64,000 nucleotides of DNA from Limisphaera sp049537155 (GCF_049537155.1 NZ_JBMVQZ010000004.1:283798-347797); one strand, 5' to 3'. Counted from the stretch's first letter, positions 32,940 to 42,381 are shown. Notes: generated by a model from the letters alone, not told the origin. Numbers and translations: made by a program.

Positions 32940-34088
32940 TCAGGGTTGCGGGGCCGTTTGTCCGGTCGCAACTGTGTGGTTGTTCCCACCCGACGGCAGG
33001 AGGGCCACGGACGCGATGCTCATGAAAAGGCCCGTCAGGAGGAGCCAGGCCACGATTCGCGGCTCTCCTGACGCATCCAACATGGCCTTGGCAGCCAGCG
33101 CCACGATGGTGAGGTTGGGACAGAAGAGTAGGAACACGCGGGCATCCCCGTCCCATCGGAACGCGTGGCGATGCAAGAAGGCGCGCAGGGCCAGCAGGGC
33201 CCCCGTGGTGCCGAGCGCCCAGAGCGCGGTGCGATCGAGTAACCACGACCACTGGAGATTCAAGCCCAGGGCCACGAAGAACACCGGGATCAGGAACCGG
33301 CGGCTGATCGGCGCGATACACTCCTCGATGGTGAGGCCGTGGTGTTGGACGCGGCTCATGGCCAGTCCGAGGAAGAACGCGGTTTTGGCCGCGTCGAGTC
33401 CGAGGCGTTCACCCAGGGCACAGACCACCAACACCAGCAGCACCAACCAGTGGATGCGCCAGTGTGTGGTGTGCTCCAGGACGGTTTGGAACAGTCGGTT
33501 CAGGTGCAGGGCGAAACGTGCAAGGAGCAGCACGGTGGCAACGATCCCGGCCATTTTGGCCAGGACCATCCAGGTCAGACCCGTCCGCAGGATGGTGGAA
33601 CCCAGCGCCAGAAAAACGACCGCCACCACCTCCAGGGCCACCATGCCGTGCAGGACAAACACCTTTCGATCACCGGACAGGCCGGGGTAGCTTTTCCACG
33701 CCGCGTGTGCCAGGCCGACGGAACAGGCGGTCAAGGCCGTGGCCGCCAGCAGGGCCTGGGTGGTGTCCATCCCCATCCACAGGGCCGCGGCCACGAGCGG
33801 CGGAAACTGGACGAGTGCCCATCCCAACGCGTGGAGCAGCGGGCGCAGGAACTCGCGCGGGGGCGGCAGGTCAATTTCCAGCCCCACTTCGAACAGCAAC
33901 AGGAGGAACCCCACCTGACCGGCCTGCTCGAGCAGGGTGCGAATCTGGGGGTTGGCAAACGGGCTGAGCAGCAGGCCGAAGACAATGAACGCGGGAAAGA
34001 CCAGGGCGGGCCGACCCAGTTTCGAGCAGAAATCAGGGAGGGCCATGAACAACAGCAACAGACAGATGATGAGCTCGATGTTGTTCAC
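32940..34088 (-). CDS. Cation:proton antiporter (CPA2 family)
   Basis: An integral membrane transporter of 382 residues with about 11-12 hydrophobic helices. The GTG at 34088 (VNNIELIICLLLLFMALPDFC) begins the first helix; upstream in-frame sequence is Arg/Pro-rich and not coding. Family-like regions are FLLLLFEVGLEIDL (the FE.GLE.D block), CSVGLAHAAW, and VCALGERLGLDAAKTAFFLGLAMS. It resembles Kef/NapA-type Na+ or K+/H+ exchangers but lacks the cytoplasmic RCK/TrkA domain of KefB/C. The ion is not deducible. It is convergent with trpC. Confidence 0.8.
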   Translation of the reverse strand: MNNIELIICLLLLFMALPDFCSKLGRPALVFPAFIVFGLLLSPFANPQIRTLLEQAGQVGFLLLLFEVGLEIDLPPPREFLRPLLHALGWALVQFPPLVAAALWMGMDTTQALLAATALTACSVGLAHAAWKSYPGLSGDRKVFVLHGMVALEVVAVVFLALGSTILRTGLTWMVLAKMAGIVATVLLLARFALHLNRLFQTVLEHTTHWRIHWLVLLVLVVCALGERLGLDAAKTAFFLGLAMSRVQHHGLTIEECIAPISRRFLIPVFFVALGLNLQWSWLLDRTALWALGTTGALLALRAFLHRHAFRWDGDARVFLLFCPNLTIVALAAKAMLDASGEPRIVAWLLLTGLFMSIASVALLPSGGNNHTVATGQTAPQP

Positions 34089-34264
34089 GAGTCGTTCCGC
34101 ACCTCGTGTCAGGGCCGCGCAATGTAGCGGTTTGCGGCTGTTGCGCAACGTCCGGTGACACCGGTCCGGCTGTGCCCCGGCGGGGTTCCCGGTAGAACCA
34201 TGGGGAGGCAGTTTCCGACCGGTGGCGCGGACTTTCGCCGGGCGGGCCATGGAGACCGGGCCCG

Positions 34265-34880
34265 TTAGAAACGCGGGAGGGGACCGACCGGGTCGGCCAC
34301 CACGACTTCCACGGTTTCGGCCGTTTCGGGAACCCGGATCAGGACGTTGCAGTTGATGGCTGGCAGTTCCGTCGCGTACTCCACCGTGTGGCTCATCCCG
34401 GGCCGGGCGGTGAACCGAAGAAGGATCCGGCCGTCAGCCACCTCGGGCGGTTCCCAGCGCGGCGGCCCGGGTTCCCCATCGGAGCACAGGGTTGCACCAT
34501 GGCGCACGGCGTCGAGAGACGGTCCGGCAGCCGAGGAGAGCTCGGCCTGAATTCGGTCTCCGATTGTCTCGGTGTCTTGGGGACCGGCCCAAGGGTTGAA
34601 AAGTACTCCCCGGATCGCCAACGGATTTGCCTCCTCGAGGACCTGTCGAAGCCAGTCGGCCGATGGCATGGGGTATGGACGAACCTCCGCTGTTCATGCC
34701 ATGGGGCTCTAGCATCAGCATGAACCAGGTATCGGGGCGGGCCTGTGGCCAGACCTCCGGCAATGCCTGTCGCTGATGGGCCATGCAGGCGGTGAATCCG
34801 CCGGCGAGCTGCTCCTTGCGAAGGGTGAACGTGAACGAGGAAAAGCCGAGGAAGGCCCGGCGGGAGGGCGGCAGGCCCAC
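34265..34880 (-). pseudogene. Decayed or frameshifted gene of unknown function
   Basis: Two minus-strand frames look coding but do not connect. The first (about 34880-34700) reads AFLGFSSFTFTLRKEQLAGG...RPDTWFMLMLEPHGMN. The second (to 34265) continues TAEVRPYPMPSADWLRQVLEEANPLAIRGVLFNPWAGPQ and ends in a beta-like tail (LLRFTARPGMSHTVEYATEL). A one-base change near 34695-34700 would fuse them smoothly. The start is also missing: the first frame opens from a stop at 34902 and has no good ribosome site. The protein family is not recognised. A sequencing or assembly error is possible. Confidence 0.4.
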
Positions 34881-35032
34881 GCCCGGAGTGGACCCGTCCG
34901 TTCAGACGGGCTGCACCCACCAAGGGCCGCGCACCGATCCGCAAGGGTGGTTCCGACCACTCCGGCTGCGGATGACGGAGAGGGTCCCGGATTGTCCGGG
35001 TGAGCCGGGCTCAGTTGCGGGCTTTCGCGGTT

Positions 35033-37024
35033 TCAAGCCTCGCGGTAGAGATTTGCGCCCTGTTTGACGAATTCCTCGCTCTTTTTCTCCATCCCCCTTC
35101 GGATGGCTTCCTGTTCATCGAGTCCATGTTCGGCGGCGTACTTCCGGACGTCCTCGGTGATTTTCATGCTGCAGAACTGGGGGCCGCACATGGAGCAGAA
35201 GTGGGCCAGTTTGGCCCCTTCGGCAGGCAGGGTTTCGTCGTGGTAGGCCCGGGCGGTTTCGGGGTCGAGGCTGAGGTTGAACTGGTCCTCCCAGCGAAAC
35301 TCGAACCGGGCCTTGCTGAGGGCGTTGTCACGGTATTGCGCGCCCGGATGGCCCTTGGCCAGGTCGGCGGCGTGGGCGGCGATTTTGTAGGCGATGACGC
35401 CGTCCTTGACGTCCTTTTTGTTGGGCAGGCCGAGGTGTTCCTTGGGGGTGACGTAGCAGATCATGGCCGTGCCGTACCAGGCGATCATGGCCGCGCCGAT
35501 GGCGCTGGTGATGTGGTCGTAGCCGGGCGCGATGTCGGTGGTGAGGGGGCCGAGGGTGTAGAAGGGGGCCTCGCCGCACCATTCGAGTTGTTTGTGCATG
35601 TTTTCCTCGATGAGGTGCATGGGGATGTGGCCCGGGCCCTCGTTCATGACCTGGACCCCGTGTTCCCAGGCCCGGCGGGTGAGTTCGCCCTGGACCTGCA
35701 GTTCGGCGAACTGGGCTTCGTCGTTGGCGTCGGCAATCGAGCCGGGCCGGAGGCCGTCACCGATGCTGAAGGCGATGTCGTAGGCGGCGCAGATTTCGCA
35801 GAGTTCGTCCCAGTGGGTGTAGAGGAAGTTCTCCTGGTGATGGGCCAGGCACCACTTGGCCATGATGGAACCGCCGCGGGAGACGATGCCGGTCATGCGG
35901 CGGGCGGTCAACGGGATGAACCGCAACAGGACGCCCGCGTGCACGGTGATGTAGTCCACGCCCTGCTCGGCCTGTTCGATGAGGGTGTCGCGGAAGATTT
36001 CCCAGGAGAGTTCTTCCGGTTTACCGCCGACCTTTTCGAGGGCCTGATAGATGGGCACGGTGCCGATGGGGACGGGCGAGTTGCGAATGATCCATTCGCG
36101 CGTGGCGTGGATGTTCCTGCCGGTGGAAAGGTCCATGACGGTGTCGGCGCCCCACTTGATGGCCCAGCGCATTTTTTCGACCTCCTCCTCGATGGAGGAG
36201 GCGATGGCGGAGTTGCCGATGTTGGCGTTGACTTTCACGAGGAAGTTGCGGCCGATGATCATCGGCTCCAGCTCGGGATGGTTGACGTTGCAGGGGATGA
36301 TGGCGCGGCCGGCGGCGACCTCCTGGCGGACGAATTCGGGGGTGATTTCATCGGGGATGCGTTGGGGGAAGCGGCGGAAGACCGACGGTGTGCAGGGTGA
36401 ACCGGGCAGTTGGGCGGAGCCGAGGTGCTGCTTGCGCAGGTCGTCCCGGGCGCGGTCCCTGGATAGTTCGGCCATCTGGGTCCGGAGGTTGTAAAGGCGC
36501 ATGTTTTCGCGGATGGCGACGAACTCCATTTCCGGTGTGATGATGCCCTGGCGTGCGTACCACAGCTGGGTGACGGGGTGACCTTTGGAGGCGCGGAGCG
36601 GTTTGCGGCGTGGGGCGGTGAGGCCTTCGAGCCGGTAGCCCGGGTCGTCCTGCCGCCTGGCGCGGGCCCATTGGCGATGTTGTTCGGAGAGGTAACCGTC
36701 GTCCTCGGGTCGGACGGGCCGGCCTTCGTACTCTTCCACGTCGCCGCGGGCGAGGATCCAGGGCCGCCGGAGCGGCGGCAGTCCGCGGGTCACATCGCCG
36801 TGGAAGTCAGGGTCTCCCCAGGGGCCGCTGGTGTCATAGACACGCACGGGCTCGTTCACCTCGATGGAGCCATCGGCGCGGCGGGTGGGGGAAAGTTCGA
36901 TCTCCCGCATGGGCACGCGGATGTCGGGGTGGAGCTGCCCCGACACGTACACCCGCCGGGATCGGGGCAGGGGGTGGCGACTGCTGTCGGTTTCGGTTTC
37001 GATGGCTTTCGGGTCGGCAATCAT
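35033..37024 (-). CDS. thiC: Phosphomethylpyrimidine synthase ThiC
   Basis: Radical-SAM enzyme that turns aminoimidazole ribotide into HMP phosphate for thiamine. Length 663 residues, including the usual N-terminal ThiC-associated region (VYVSGQLHPDIRVPMREIELSP). Core motifs are NVNHPELEPMIIGRNFLVKVNANIGNSA, MDLSTGRNIHATREWI, VDYITVHAGVLLRF and GVQVMNEGPGHIPMH. The iron-sulfur cluster cysteines are C610, C613 and C618 (FCSMCGPQFC). A TPP riboswitch precedes it. The gene stands alone, with an unrelated sugar cluster upstream on the same strand. Confidence 0.97.
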   Translation of the reverse strand: MIADPKAIETETDSSRHPLPRSRRVYVSGQLHPDIRVPMREIELSPTRRADGSIEVNEPVRVYDTSGPWGDPDFHGDVTRGLPPLRRPWILARGDVEEYEGRPVRPEDDGYLSEQHRQWARARRQDDPGYRLEGLTAPRRKPLRASKGHPVTQLWYARQGIITPEMEFVAIRENMRLYNLRTQMAELSRDRARDDLRKQHLGSAQLPGSPCTPSVFRRFPQRIPDEITPEFVRQEVAAGRAIIPCNVNHPELEPMIIGRNFLVKVNANIGNSAIASSIEEEVEKMRWAIKWGADTVMDLSTGRNIHATREWIIRNSPVPIGTVPIYQALEKVGGKPEELSWEIFRDTLIEQAEQGVDYITVHAGVLLRFIPLTARRMTGIVSRGGSIMAKWCLAHHQENFLYTHWDELCEICAAYDIAFSIGDGLRPGSIADANDEAQFAELQVQGELTRRAWEHGVQVMNEGPGHIPMHLIEENMHKQLEWCGEAPFYTLGPLTTDIAPGYDHITSAIGAAMIAWYGTAMICYVTPKEHLGLPNKKDVKDGVIAYKIAAHAADLAKGHPGAQYRDNALSKARFEFRWEDQFNLSLDPETARAYHDETLPAEGAKLAHFCSMCGPQFCSMKITEDVRKYAAEHGLDEQEAIRRGMEKKSEEFVKQGANLYREA

Positions 37025-37098
37025 GGTGTTTTCCCGTTGTCTTGTCCTGTCGGTTTGGGGGAACCCGGGGCCGGGGCAAGGCAGGGAAGGGGGTGATT

Positions 37099-37215
37099 CA
37101 GGATCCCTTCGCCGGCATTACCCGGATCAGGTTCCACGGGTCGGTACGGCCCCCGCCGTACCCTCTCAGCCTTTGCCCGCCCGGTTGCGGCCGGACAGGA
37201 CGGGTTAGCTCCCCA
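37099..37215 (-). promoter_or_regulatory. TPP riboswitch (THI element) controlling thiC
   Basis: Read on the minus strand, the segment carries the conserved TPP aptamer pieces in order: GGGGAGC near the 5' end, GCTGAGAGGGTACGG (J/P2-P3), GACCCGTGGAACCTGATC (P4 arm), and GGGTAATGCCGGCGAAGGGATC closing the aptamer. These match the THI box. It lies 75 bases upstream of the thiC start. The intervening DNA contains a GC-rich block but no clear T-run terminator, so control of translation or Rho access is possible. Confidence 0.95.
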
Positions 37216-37286
37216 TCTGCTGCTTGGTTACACCCGTGGCCGGGCTGCGTCAAGCGAGGGGGGCCATGAGATGCGAAGTGCGTGGT

Positions 37287-39254
37287 TCAGCGCTCGGGCG
37301 TGAGCCGGAGCAATCGGACGTTGACGGGGCGCCAGGCGGATGCCTCGGCGGGTTTGAGATGGAGCTTGTGGGTGCCCGGCCGGTCGAAACGCAGGCTGCC
37401 GAGTTCGATGGTTGGGAACTCGTCCCATGAGGTTGTGGCAGGGATGGCGGCGCTGAGGGATTCTCGACCGGTTTGAAGAGTCAACCGGGTGGCGCCCGCG
37501 GCGGCGGCGCATTCGGCGTGGACGCGATAGGAACCGGGGCGGGGGATGCGAACCGTCCAGGAGACGGACTCTTCGGGACGGTCCCAGAAACCGATGTTGG
37601 GTCGGCCGCCGCGTTGTTCGATCCGGATTTGAGTGCCGTGGAGATCGGCACTTTCTGCCTCCAAGAGGAGGGTACCGTCGGGTGCGGGTTCAAGGGGTGG
37701 GACGGGTTCGAACCATGGAACGGGCGCCAGTTGGGAGCCGGCGATCCGGAGTGCGGCGGTGTGGCGCGAAGGTGGTTGCGGGGGCAGGAAAACGGTGAGG
37801 CCGTTGGTGTCTTGGGCCCAGGCGAGGGGGCGGTCGTGGCCCAGCAGGTGGACGGACCGGATGCGGTTGGTGCGTGTGCCGGGGACGCTGCCCAGCGCCC
37901 GGATGGTAAGTCGCTGGTCGGCTGGCCAACCGAGGGCGAGGGCGTAGAGGGTGGAGCCTTTGGTGGTGAAACGAATGTCACCGGCGGTGAAGCGATAGTC
38001 TTCCCGGAAATAGCCGCCGCGGATCCGGGTGGGGCCTTCGCCGAAGACGTACCACGGGCGGGTGCCGTAAATGGCTTCGCCATGGATGGCGAACCATGCG
38101 GCCAGTTCTTCCAAGGCTTGTTCGACTTCTGGATCGAGGGAGCCGTCCGGGCGCTGGACCACATTGAGTAGGAGGTTGCCGTTCTTGCTGACGATGTCGA
38201 CGAGCATGTGGATGATCCAGCGCGGGGGCCGGTATTTCCAGTCGCGGTTGTAGAACCAGTCTCCGATGGACGTGTCGGTTTGCCAGGGCCGGGGTTGGAT
38301 GCCGGCCTGGACGCCCCGTTCGATGTCTTCCACGGCGGCGCCGGGGATGAACTCGCCCGAGCCCATGTTCTTGCAGGTGTAGACGACATCGAGCCGGCCG
38401 CGCTGGAGGATGCTGCTGTTGTAAAAGTGGGCGACCAGGCTGCGTCACACGCCGTCGAAGGGGATGCCGCCGTCGGTGTAGAGGAGGTCCGGCTGGTAGG
38501 AGTCCACGAGGTCCTTGATGCGTCGGAACCAGGTCAGGTGCCATTGGCGGTTGGTGGAGTACCAGCCGCGGTCGTGTGGGCCGGCCGGCGGGTGGTAGAG
38601 ATCCCAGTACGGCTCGAGGTTCCCGTCGTAGGGCACGCCGGCCAGGGGACCGGAGGAATCGGCGCCTTTGGCGGTTTGGAACCAGGTGAAGCTGGCGCCG
38701 AGATGTTCGGAGACGCCGAAGCGGAGGCCATGTTTGCGGGCGGCCTGTTGCCAGGCGGCGACGATGTCCCTGTGTGGGCCCATGTTGACGGCGTTCCAGC
38801 GGTGGTGCTTGGAATTCCAGAGGTCGAAGTTGTCGTGGTGCACCGCCATGCTGACGAAGTAGCGTGCGCCGGCGCGGCGGTAGAGGCCCATGAGGCGGTC
38901 GGGATCGAAACGTTCGGCACGCCAGAGCGGGATGATGCCCTTCCAACCGTTGGTGGAGGGATGTCCGAAGTTCTCGAGATGATGCCGGTACTGGCGATGG
39001 CCCTGGACGTAGAGGTTGCGGGCGTACCAGTCGCCGGCCATGGGGACCGATTGCGGGCCCCAATGGGACCAGATGCCGAACTTGGCGTCGCGGAACCAGT
39101 CCGGGCAGGTGTATTGGCTGAGGGACTCTGCCGTGGGGAGGAACGGGCCGCGGGCGATCTGGAGCCGGATGGGTTCCCCGGCGGTGGAAGGCTGGCTGGT
39201 ACCGAGCGTGAGTGCGGCGGTGAGGATCGCCGCGGTTTTGGGGAGTCTTTTCAT
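37287..39254 (-). pseudogene. Alpha-L-fucosidase (GH29-like) interrupted by one in-frame TGA
   Basis: The gene starts at ATG 39254 with a signal peptide (MKRLPKTAAILTAALTLGTSQPSTA) and encodes a GH29-like domain: FRDAKFGIWSHWGPQSVPM, AGARYFVSMAVHHDNFDLW, and the nucleophile region DLLYTDGGIPFDGV. Codon 270 is TGA (38447-38445), immediately followed in frame by RSLVAHFYNSSILQRGRLDVVYTCKN. Reading continues through GNLLLNVVQRPDGSLDPEVEQALEELAAWF to a C-terminal beta-rich domain (37287). Relatives have Gly at this place, so GGA to TGA is likely. Selenocysteine is unlikely. As written, the enzyme would be truncated after residue 269. It may be recent decay or a sequencing error. It is 41 bases downstream of the nucleotidyltransferase. 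Confidence 0.85.
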
Positions 39255-39295
39255 AGGGCTGGTTGGTTGGTTGGGAATCGTGGCAGTTGACCGGG

Positions 39296-40156
39296 TTAGA
39301 ATCCGCGAAGTTGGGTGCTGGAACGGGCGGGCAGGCCGGGGGCCGGCGTCCGTTTGAGCACGACGTATTCGAGGCCGAGTTGGGCACAATACTCGCGTTT
39401 GCCTCCCTTGTCGCCGTCCTCGTTCACCGCGTAGATGTCGGGACGCAGCCGGCGGATTTCCGGGTCGGCATCGAGCCAGCCATGGCCGGAGGAGATGAAG
39501 GTCTCGATGACGTAACGGATGGCCGCGACCATGTAGCGACGTTCGTCCTGGGATTGGAGCGGGTGACCGGGCCCCTTGAGGGCGCGCACGTTGGCGTCGT
39601 TGCCCACAATGACGTAGAGGTTGCCCAGGCTGCTGCACTCCTCGAAGAAACGTACATGCCCGGAGTGGAGCCAGTCGTAACAACCGGTAACAACGACCTT
39701 TTTGCGGCCGGGATCGGGTGGCAGGGGATCCGGCAGCGGGAATCCGGCGAGGTCGGTCGGGGCGAGGGTGAGGGTTTGGAGATCGGCTCGCGGGGGTGGT
39801 TCCGGATGCGGCTCCGGGAAGGGGTGGACGACCCACAGGACCGGGCCGGGGGGCAGCAGCGAGGGATCCGGCTGCAGCGGTTCGTCGGTGCACTGGACGT
39901 CCGTGACGAAACGGAGGGCGCGCAGAAGGTAAAGCCGCTCCGGCAGGGGAAACCTGGGCGGGTGTCCCAAGGTCCGGTGAATGGCGTTGTCCGACCAGAG
40001 CCACACGGTGACCGGGCCGCGGCGGGCGGCTTCCTGCAGGAGACGGACATGATGCGATCGGAGGTCGTCGAACGGGCCCGAGACCACCACGGCGGTCTGT
40101 GCGGGCGGGTGATGGGCGGCGGAGGAATGTTCCACAAGCTGTGAGTCGGGGTTCAT
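39296..40156 (-). CDS. Tandem cytidylyltransferase-like nucleotidyltransferase
   Basis: A 286-residue protein with two nucleotidyltransferase-like domains. The C-terminal domain is complete: VVVTGCYDWLHSGHVRFFEE (HxGH at 164-167), SDERRYMVAA-type segment, and RSSTQLR (278-284), as in the sugar-nucleotide branch (ADP-heptose synthase/HldE type). The N-terminal domain repeats the fold (VVSGPFDDLRSHHVRLLQEAARRGPVTVWLWSDNA) but has RSHH instead of HxGH, so it is probably inactive or altered. The start ATG 40156 overlaps the kinase stop by 4 bases. It likely adds a nucleotide to a sugar phosphate; the sugar is unknown. Confidence 0.75.
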   Translation of the reverse strand: MNPDSQLVEHSSAAHHPPAQTAVVVSGPFDDLRSHHVRLLQEAARRGPVTVWLWSDNAIHRTLGHPPRFPLPERLYLLRALRFVTDVQCTDEPLQPDPSLLPPGPVLWVVHPFPEPHPEPPPRADLQTLTLAPTDLAGFPLPDPLPPDPGRKKVVVTGCYDWLHSGHVRFFEECSSLGNLYVIVGNDANVRALKGPGHPLQSQDERRYMVAAIRYVIETFISSGHGWLDADPEIRRLRPDIYAVNEDGDKGGKREYCAQLGLEYVVLKRTPAPGLPARSSTQLRGF

Positions 40157-40938
40157 TGAGTTCGGATCCGGATTTGGAACGAGCCGGGCACGGGTTGTTC
40201 CGAGACGACGAAGAGGTAACCCCCGCCGCAACCGGAGAACATGGCGCCCGGGTAGCGGCGTTGGTAGGCGCGGAGCATGGCTTTGAGGTCCAGGCGGAGG
40301 GTGGGGTGCTGGACGGTGTCGGGGAGGATGACCTCCCAGCAGCGCATGCATTCGTTGAAGGCGCGGCCGAGTGCGTGGAGATCGCGCCGCCGGATGGCCT
40401 CGAAGCAGTCGCGGCCGGTTCGGCCGAGTCGGGCGATCCAGCGCGGGTCAAGGTTCTGGCGACCGAGGGGGTAATACCCGTCGGGCCTGGGCTCGACCGG
40501 CAGGATGTGAAGCACCCGTTCCAGCCAGGCAGCGGTGCGGCGGTCGGTCAGGGACTCGATGTGCGCCGGGAAGACACCGCCCTCGACACGGGCGTCGTAA
40601 TCCAGCCGGCTGATGCCCGGATAGACGATGCCGATCATGTCCTGGGATCCGCTGGGGTCGGTCCGACCCTCGTTTTCGGCGGCGTAGAGTTCGCGTACGA
40701 GTTGATCGGGGCGGCGCCGGGGCAACCGGCCCTTCCAGATGCGTTGGGCCACGGCGCGGGTGCCGGTGGCGAACCCGGCGCGGTCCATGGGCCGGAAGTT
40801 CGGCACCAGCGAGACCACCACCATGGAACCCGGCGGGTCGGGGTTGTGTCGCGAAACGAACGGTTGATCAATCCAACCGCCTGCCAGGGCGATGCGCAGG
40901 GGGATTCGACCCAGGAACTTTTGGACGGGATCGGTCAT
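40153..40938 (-). CDS. GHMP-family sugar kinase (divergent)
   Basis: A 261-residue protein with GHMP kinase end motifs: RIPLRIALAGGWIDQP (residues 11-26, first motif of sugar/heptose kinases), a catalytic-Asp-like block SGSQDMIGIVYPG, and a C-terminal glycine loop MFSGCGGGYLFVV. The usual GLGSSS phosphate loop is replaced by a GFATGTR-like segment and the protein is about 60-80 residues shorter than HddA-type kinases. The start is the ATG at 40938. It lies 32 bases after the epimerase and is coupled to the nucleotidyltransferase, suggesting successive phosphorylation and nucleotidylation of one sugar. Confidence 0.65.
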   Translation of the reverse strand: MTDPVQKFLGRIPLRIALAGGWIDQPFVSRHNPDPPGSMVVVSLVPNFRPMDRAGFATGTRAVAQRIWKGRLPRRRPDQLVRELYAAENEGRTDPSGSQDMIGIVYPGISRLDYDARVEGGVFPAHIESLTDRRTAAWLERVLHILPVEPRPDGYYPLGRQNLDPRWIARLGRTGRDCFEAIRRRDLHALGRAFNECMRCWEVILPDTVQHPTLRLDLKAMLRAYQRRYPGAMFSGCGGGYLFVVSEQPVPGSFQIRIRTQ

Positions 40939-40970
40939 GGCGACCGCGCCGATTGGTGCGGATGGACCGG

Positions 40971-42020
40971 CTATTCGACGACGTGGCGGCCCTGTTTGCG
41001 TTTTTCGTACTGTTCCTTGATCCAGTTGTAGGTAACGCGCAACCCCTGCTCGAGCGGAGTGCTGGGTTCCCAGCCAAGGACCTGTTTGATGAAAGTGTTG
41101 TCGGAGTTGCGTCCGGCCACGCCGCGGGGGGCGTCCGGGTCGTATTCCCGTTTCAGCGTGACTCCGGCGATCTTCTCGACCATGGAGACCAGGTCGTTGA
41201 TGGAGACGAGCTCGCTGGAGCCGAGGTTGATGGGCGTGGCCACCAGTTGGTCGCAATGCATGATGCGGTCAATGCCGTAGACGCAGTCGTCAATGTACAT
41301 GAAACTGCGGGTTTGCCGGCCGTCGCCCCAGATGGTGATGCGGAGGTCGCCGCGGTCAATGGCCTCGATGACCTTGCGGCAGATGGCTGCGGGGGCCTTT
41401 TCGCGGCCGCCGTCCCAGGTCCCGTACGGGCCGTAGACATTGTGGAACCGGGCGATGAAGGTCTTGAGCCCGCGTTCGGCCCAGTATTCCTGGCAGAAGA
41501 TTTCGCTCATGAGTTTTTCCCAACCGTAGCCGCGCTCCGGCCAGGCGGGGTAGGCGTCGGACTCCTTGAGTGCGCGGGCATTCGGATCCTGTTGGAGCTG
41601 GATGTTGTAAGCGCAGGCGGAGCTGGAGAAGAAGTACCGCCGCACGCCTGCGCGCCAGGCCGATTCGATCAGGTGGGTGTTGATGAGGATGGAGCGCAGG
41701 CACTCCACCCGGTAGCGTTCGATGAATCCCATGCCGCCCATGTCGGCGGCCAGGTTGTACACCTCCACCGCGTCCTCCACCGCACGCCGGCAGTTCTCCT
41801 CGATGGTGAGGTCCAGGCAGAGGTTTTCCACCCCCGGCTCGCGGATGTACCATTGGGGAAGGGGCTTTTTGTCCACCGCACGGATGCGGCGGAATCCCTT
41901 TTTGCGGAAATAACGAACGAGGTTGCCTCCGATGAACCCGCCTGCCCCGGTGATGACCAGCAGATCGTCCGGTTGCAGGGGCGGGTCTGGTTCCACGATG
42001 GGTTTGGGTTTGATGATCAT
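40971..42020 (-). CDS. gme: GDP-mannose 3,5-epimerase
   Basis: An extended short-chain dehydrogenase of 349 residues that closely follows plant GDP-mannose 3,5-epimerase, which makes GDP-L-galactose (and gulose). Visible features: NAD-binding GAGGFIGG (25-32), AADMGGMGFI (91-100), catalytic C136 in SSSACAYN, Y165-x3-K169 (GYGWEKL), and the second acid-base K208 in GGREKAPAAICRK, followed by WGDGRQTRSFMYIDDCV and RNSDNTFIKQVLGW. These match the family residue by residue. GME is rare in bacteria but has been reported in Verrucomicrobiota. It is the first gene of the four-gene sugar cluster; an AAGGGA site precedes the ATG at 42020. Confidence 0.88.
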   Translation of the reverse strand: MIIKPKPIVEPDPPLQPDDLLVITGAGGFIGGNLVRYFRKKGFRRIRAVDKKPLPQWYIREPGVENLCLDLTIEENCRRAVEDAVEVYNLAADMGGMGFIERYRVECLRSILINTHLIESAWRAGVRRYFFSSSACAYNIQLQQDPNARALKESDAYPAWPERGYGWEKLMSEIFCQEYWAERGLKTFIARFHNVYGPYGTWDGGREKAPAAICRKVIEAIDRGDLRITIWGDGRQTRSFMYIDDCVYGIDRIMHCDQLVATPINLGSSELVSINDLVSMVEKIAGVTLKREYDPDAPRGVAGRNSDNTFIKQVLGWEPSTPLEQGLRVTYNWIKEQYEKRKQGRHVVE

Positions 42021-42381
42021 GGTCTCGACGTCCCTTGGGCGGCGGTCTGGCCCGGGCCTTTTTTCTGGAAACGACGGCGCTCGACCGCACGTTTGCCGGA
42101 CAGCATAGTGATGGGTCGCGGGGATGAAAAGGTTGGATCAGGCCCCGGGGGAGCGGCGCTGCGCGACCCTGCGGCGGCCGGGCCAGCGGAATGGGTGGTC
42201 AGAGGGCTGTGAGTGGAGCCTTGTCGTGGAGCGTGCGGGTGGCGGCCGGCTTGTACGGACGCTGGGCGGGGAGGGTTCGAAGCCGGCCGGTTTTTCCGCG
42301 GCCGTGCGAAAGGTTTTGGCTTGGCGGTGCTTTGCATGATTCCTAGGTTGGCGCCGGGTTCATCAACAGGGGCAAGGGACC
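42021..42381. other. Divergent intergenic region between gme and gltA
   Basis: No ORF of interest. A weak promoter for the epimerase operon may read TTTTCA-17-TATGCT on the minus strand (around 42100-42130). Near gltA there is only a good ribosome site (AAGGGACC before ATG 42382). A palindrome GGCCCGGGCC followed by six T (near 42050) is too tight to be a normal terminator. Confidence 0.35.

Noticed and set aside
38445..38447. Selenocysteine reading of the TGA in the fucosidase
   Set aside because: Homologues have Gly here, no redox role is known for the position, and no SECIS-like hairpin was apparent just downstream.
42045..42060. Palindrome GGCCCGGGCC followed by six T as a terminator
   Set aside because: The stem could only form with a 2-base loop and no gene is transcribed toward it on that strand.
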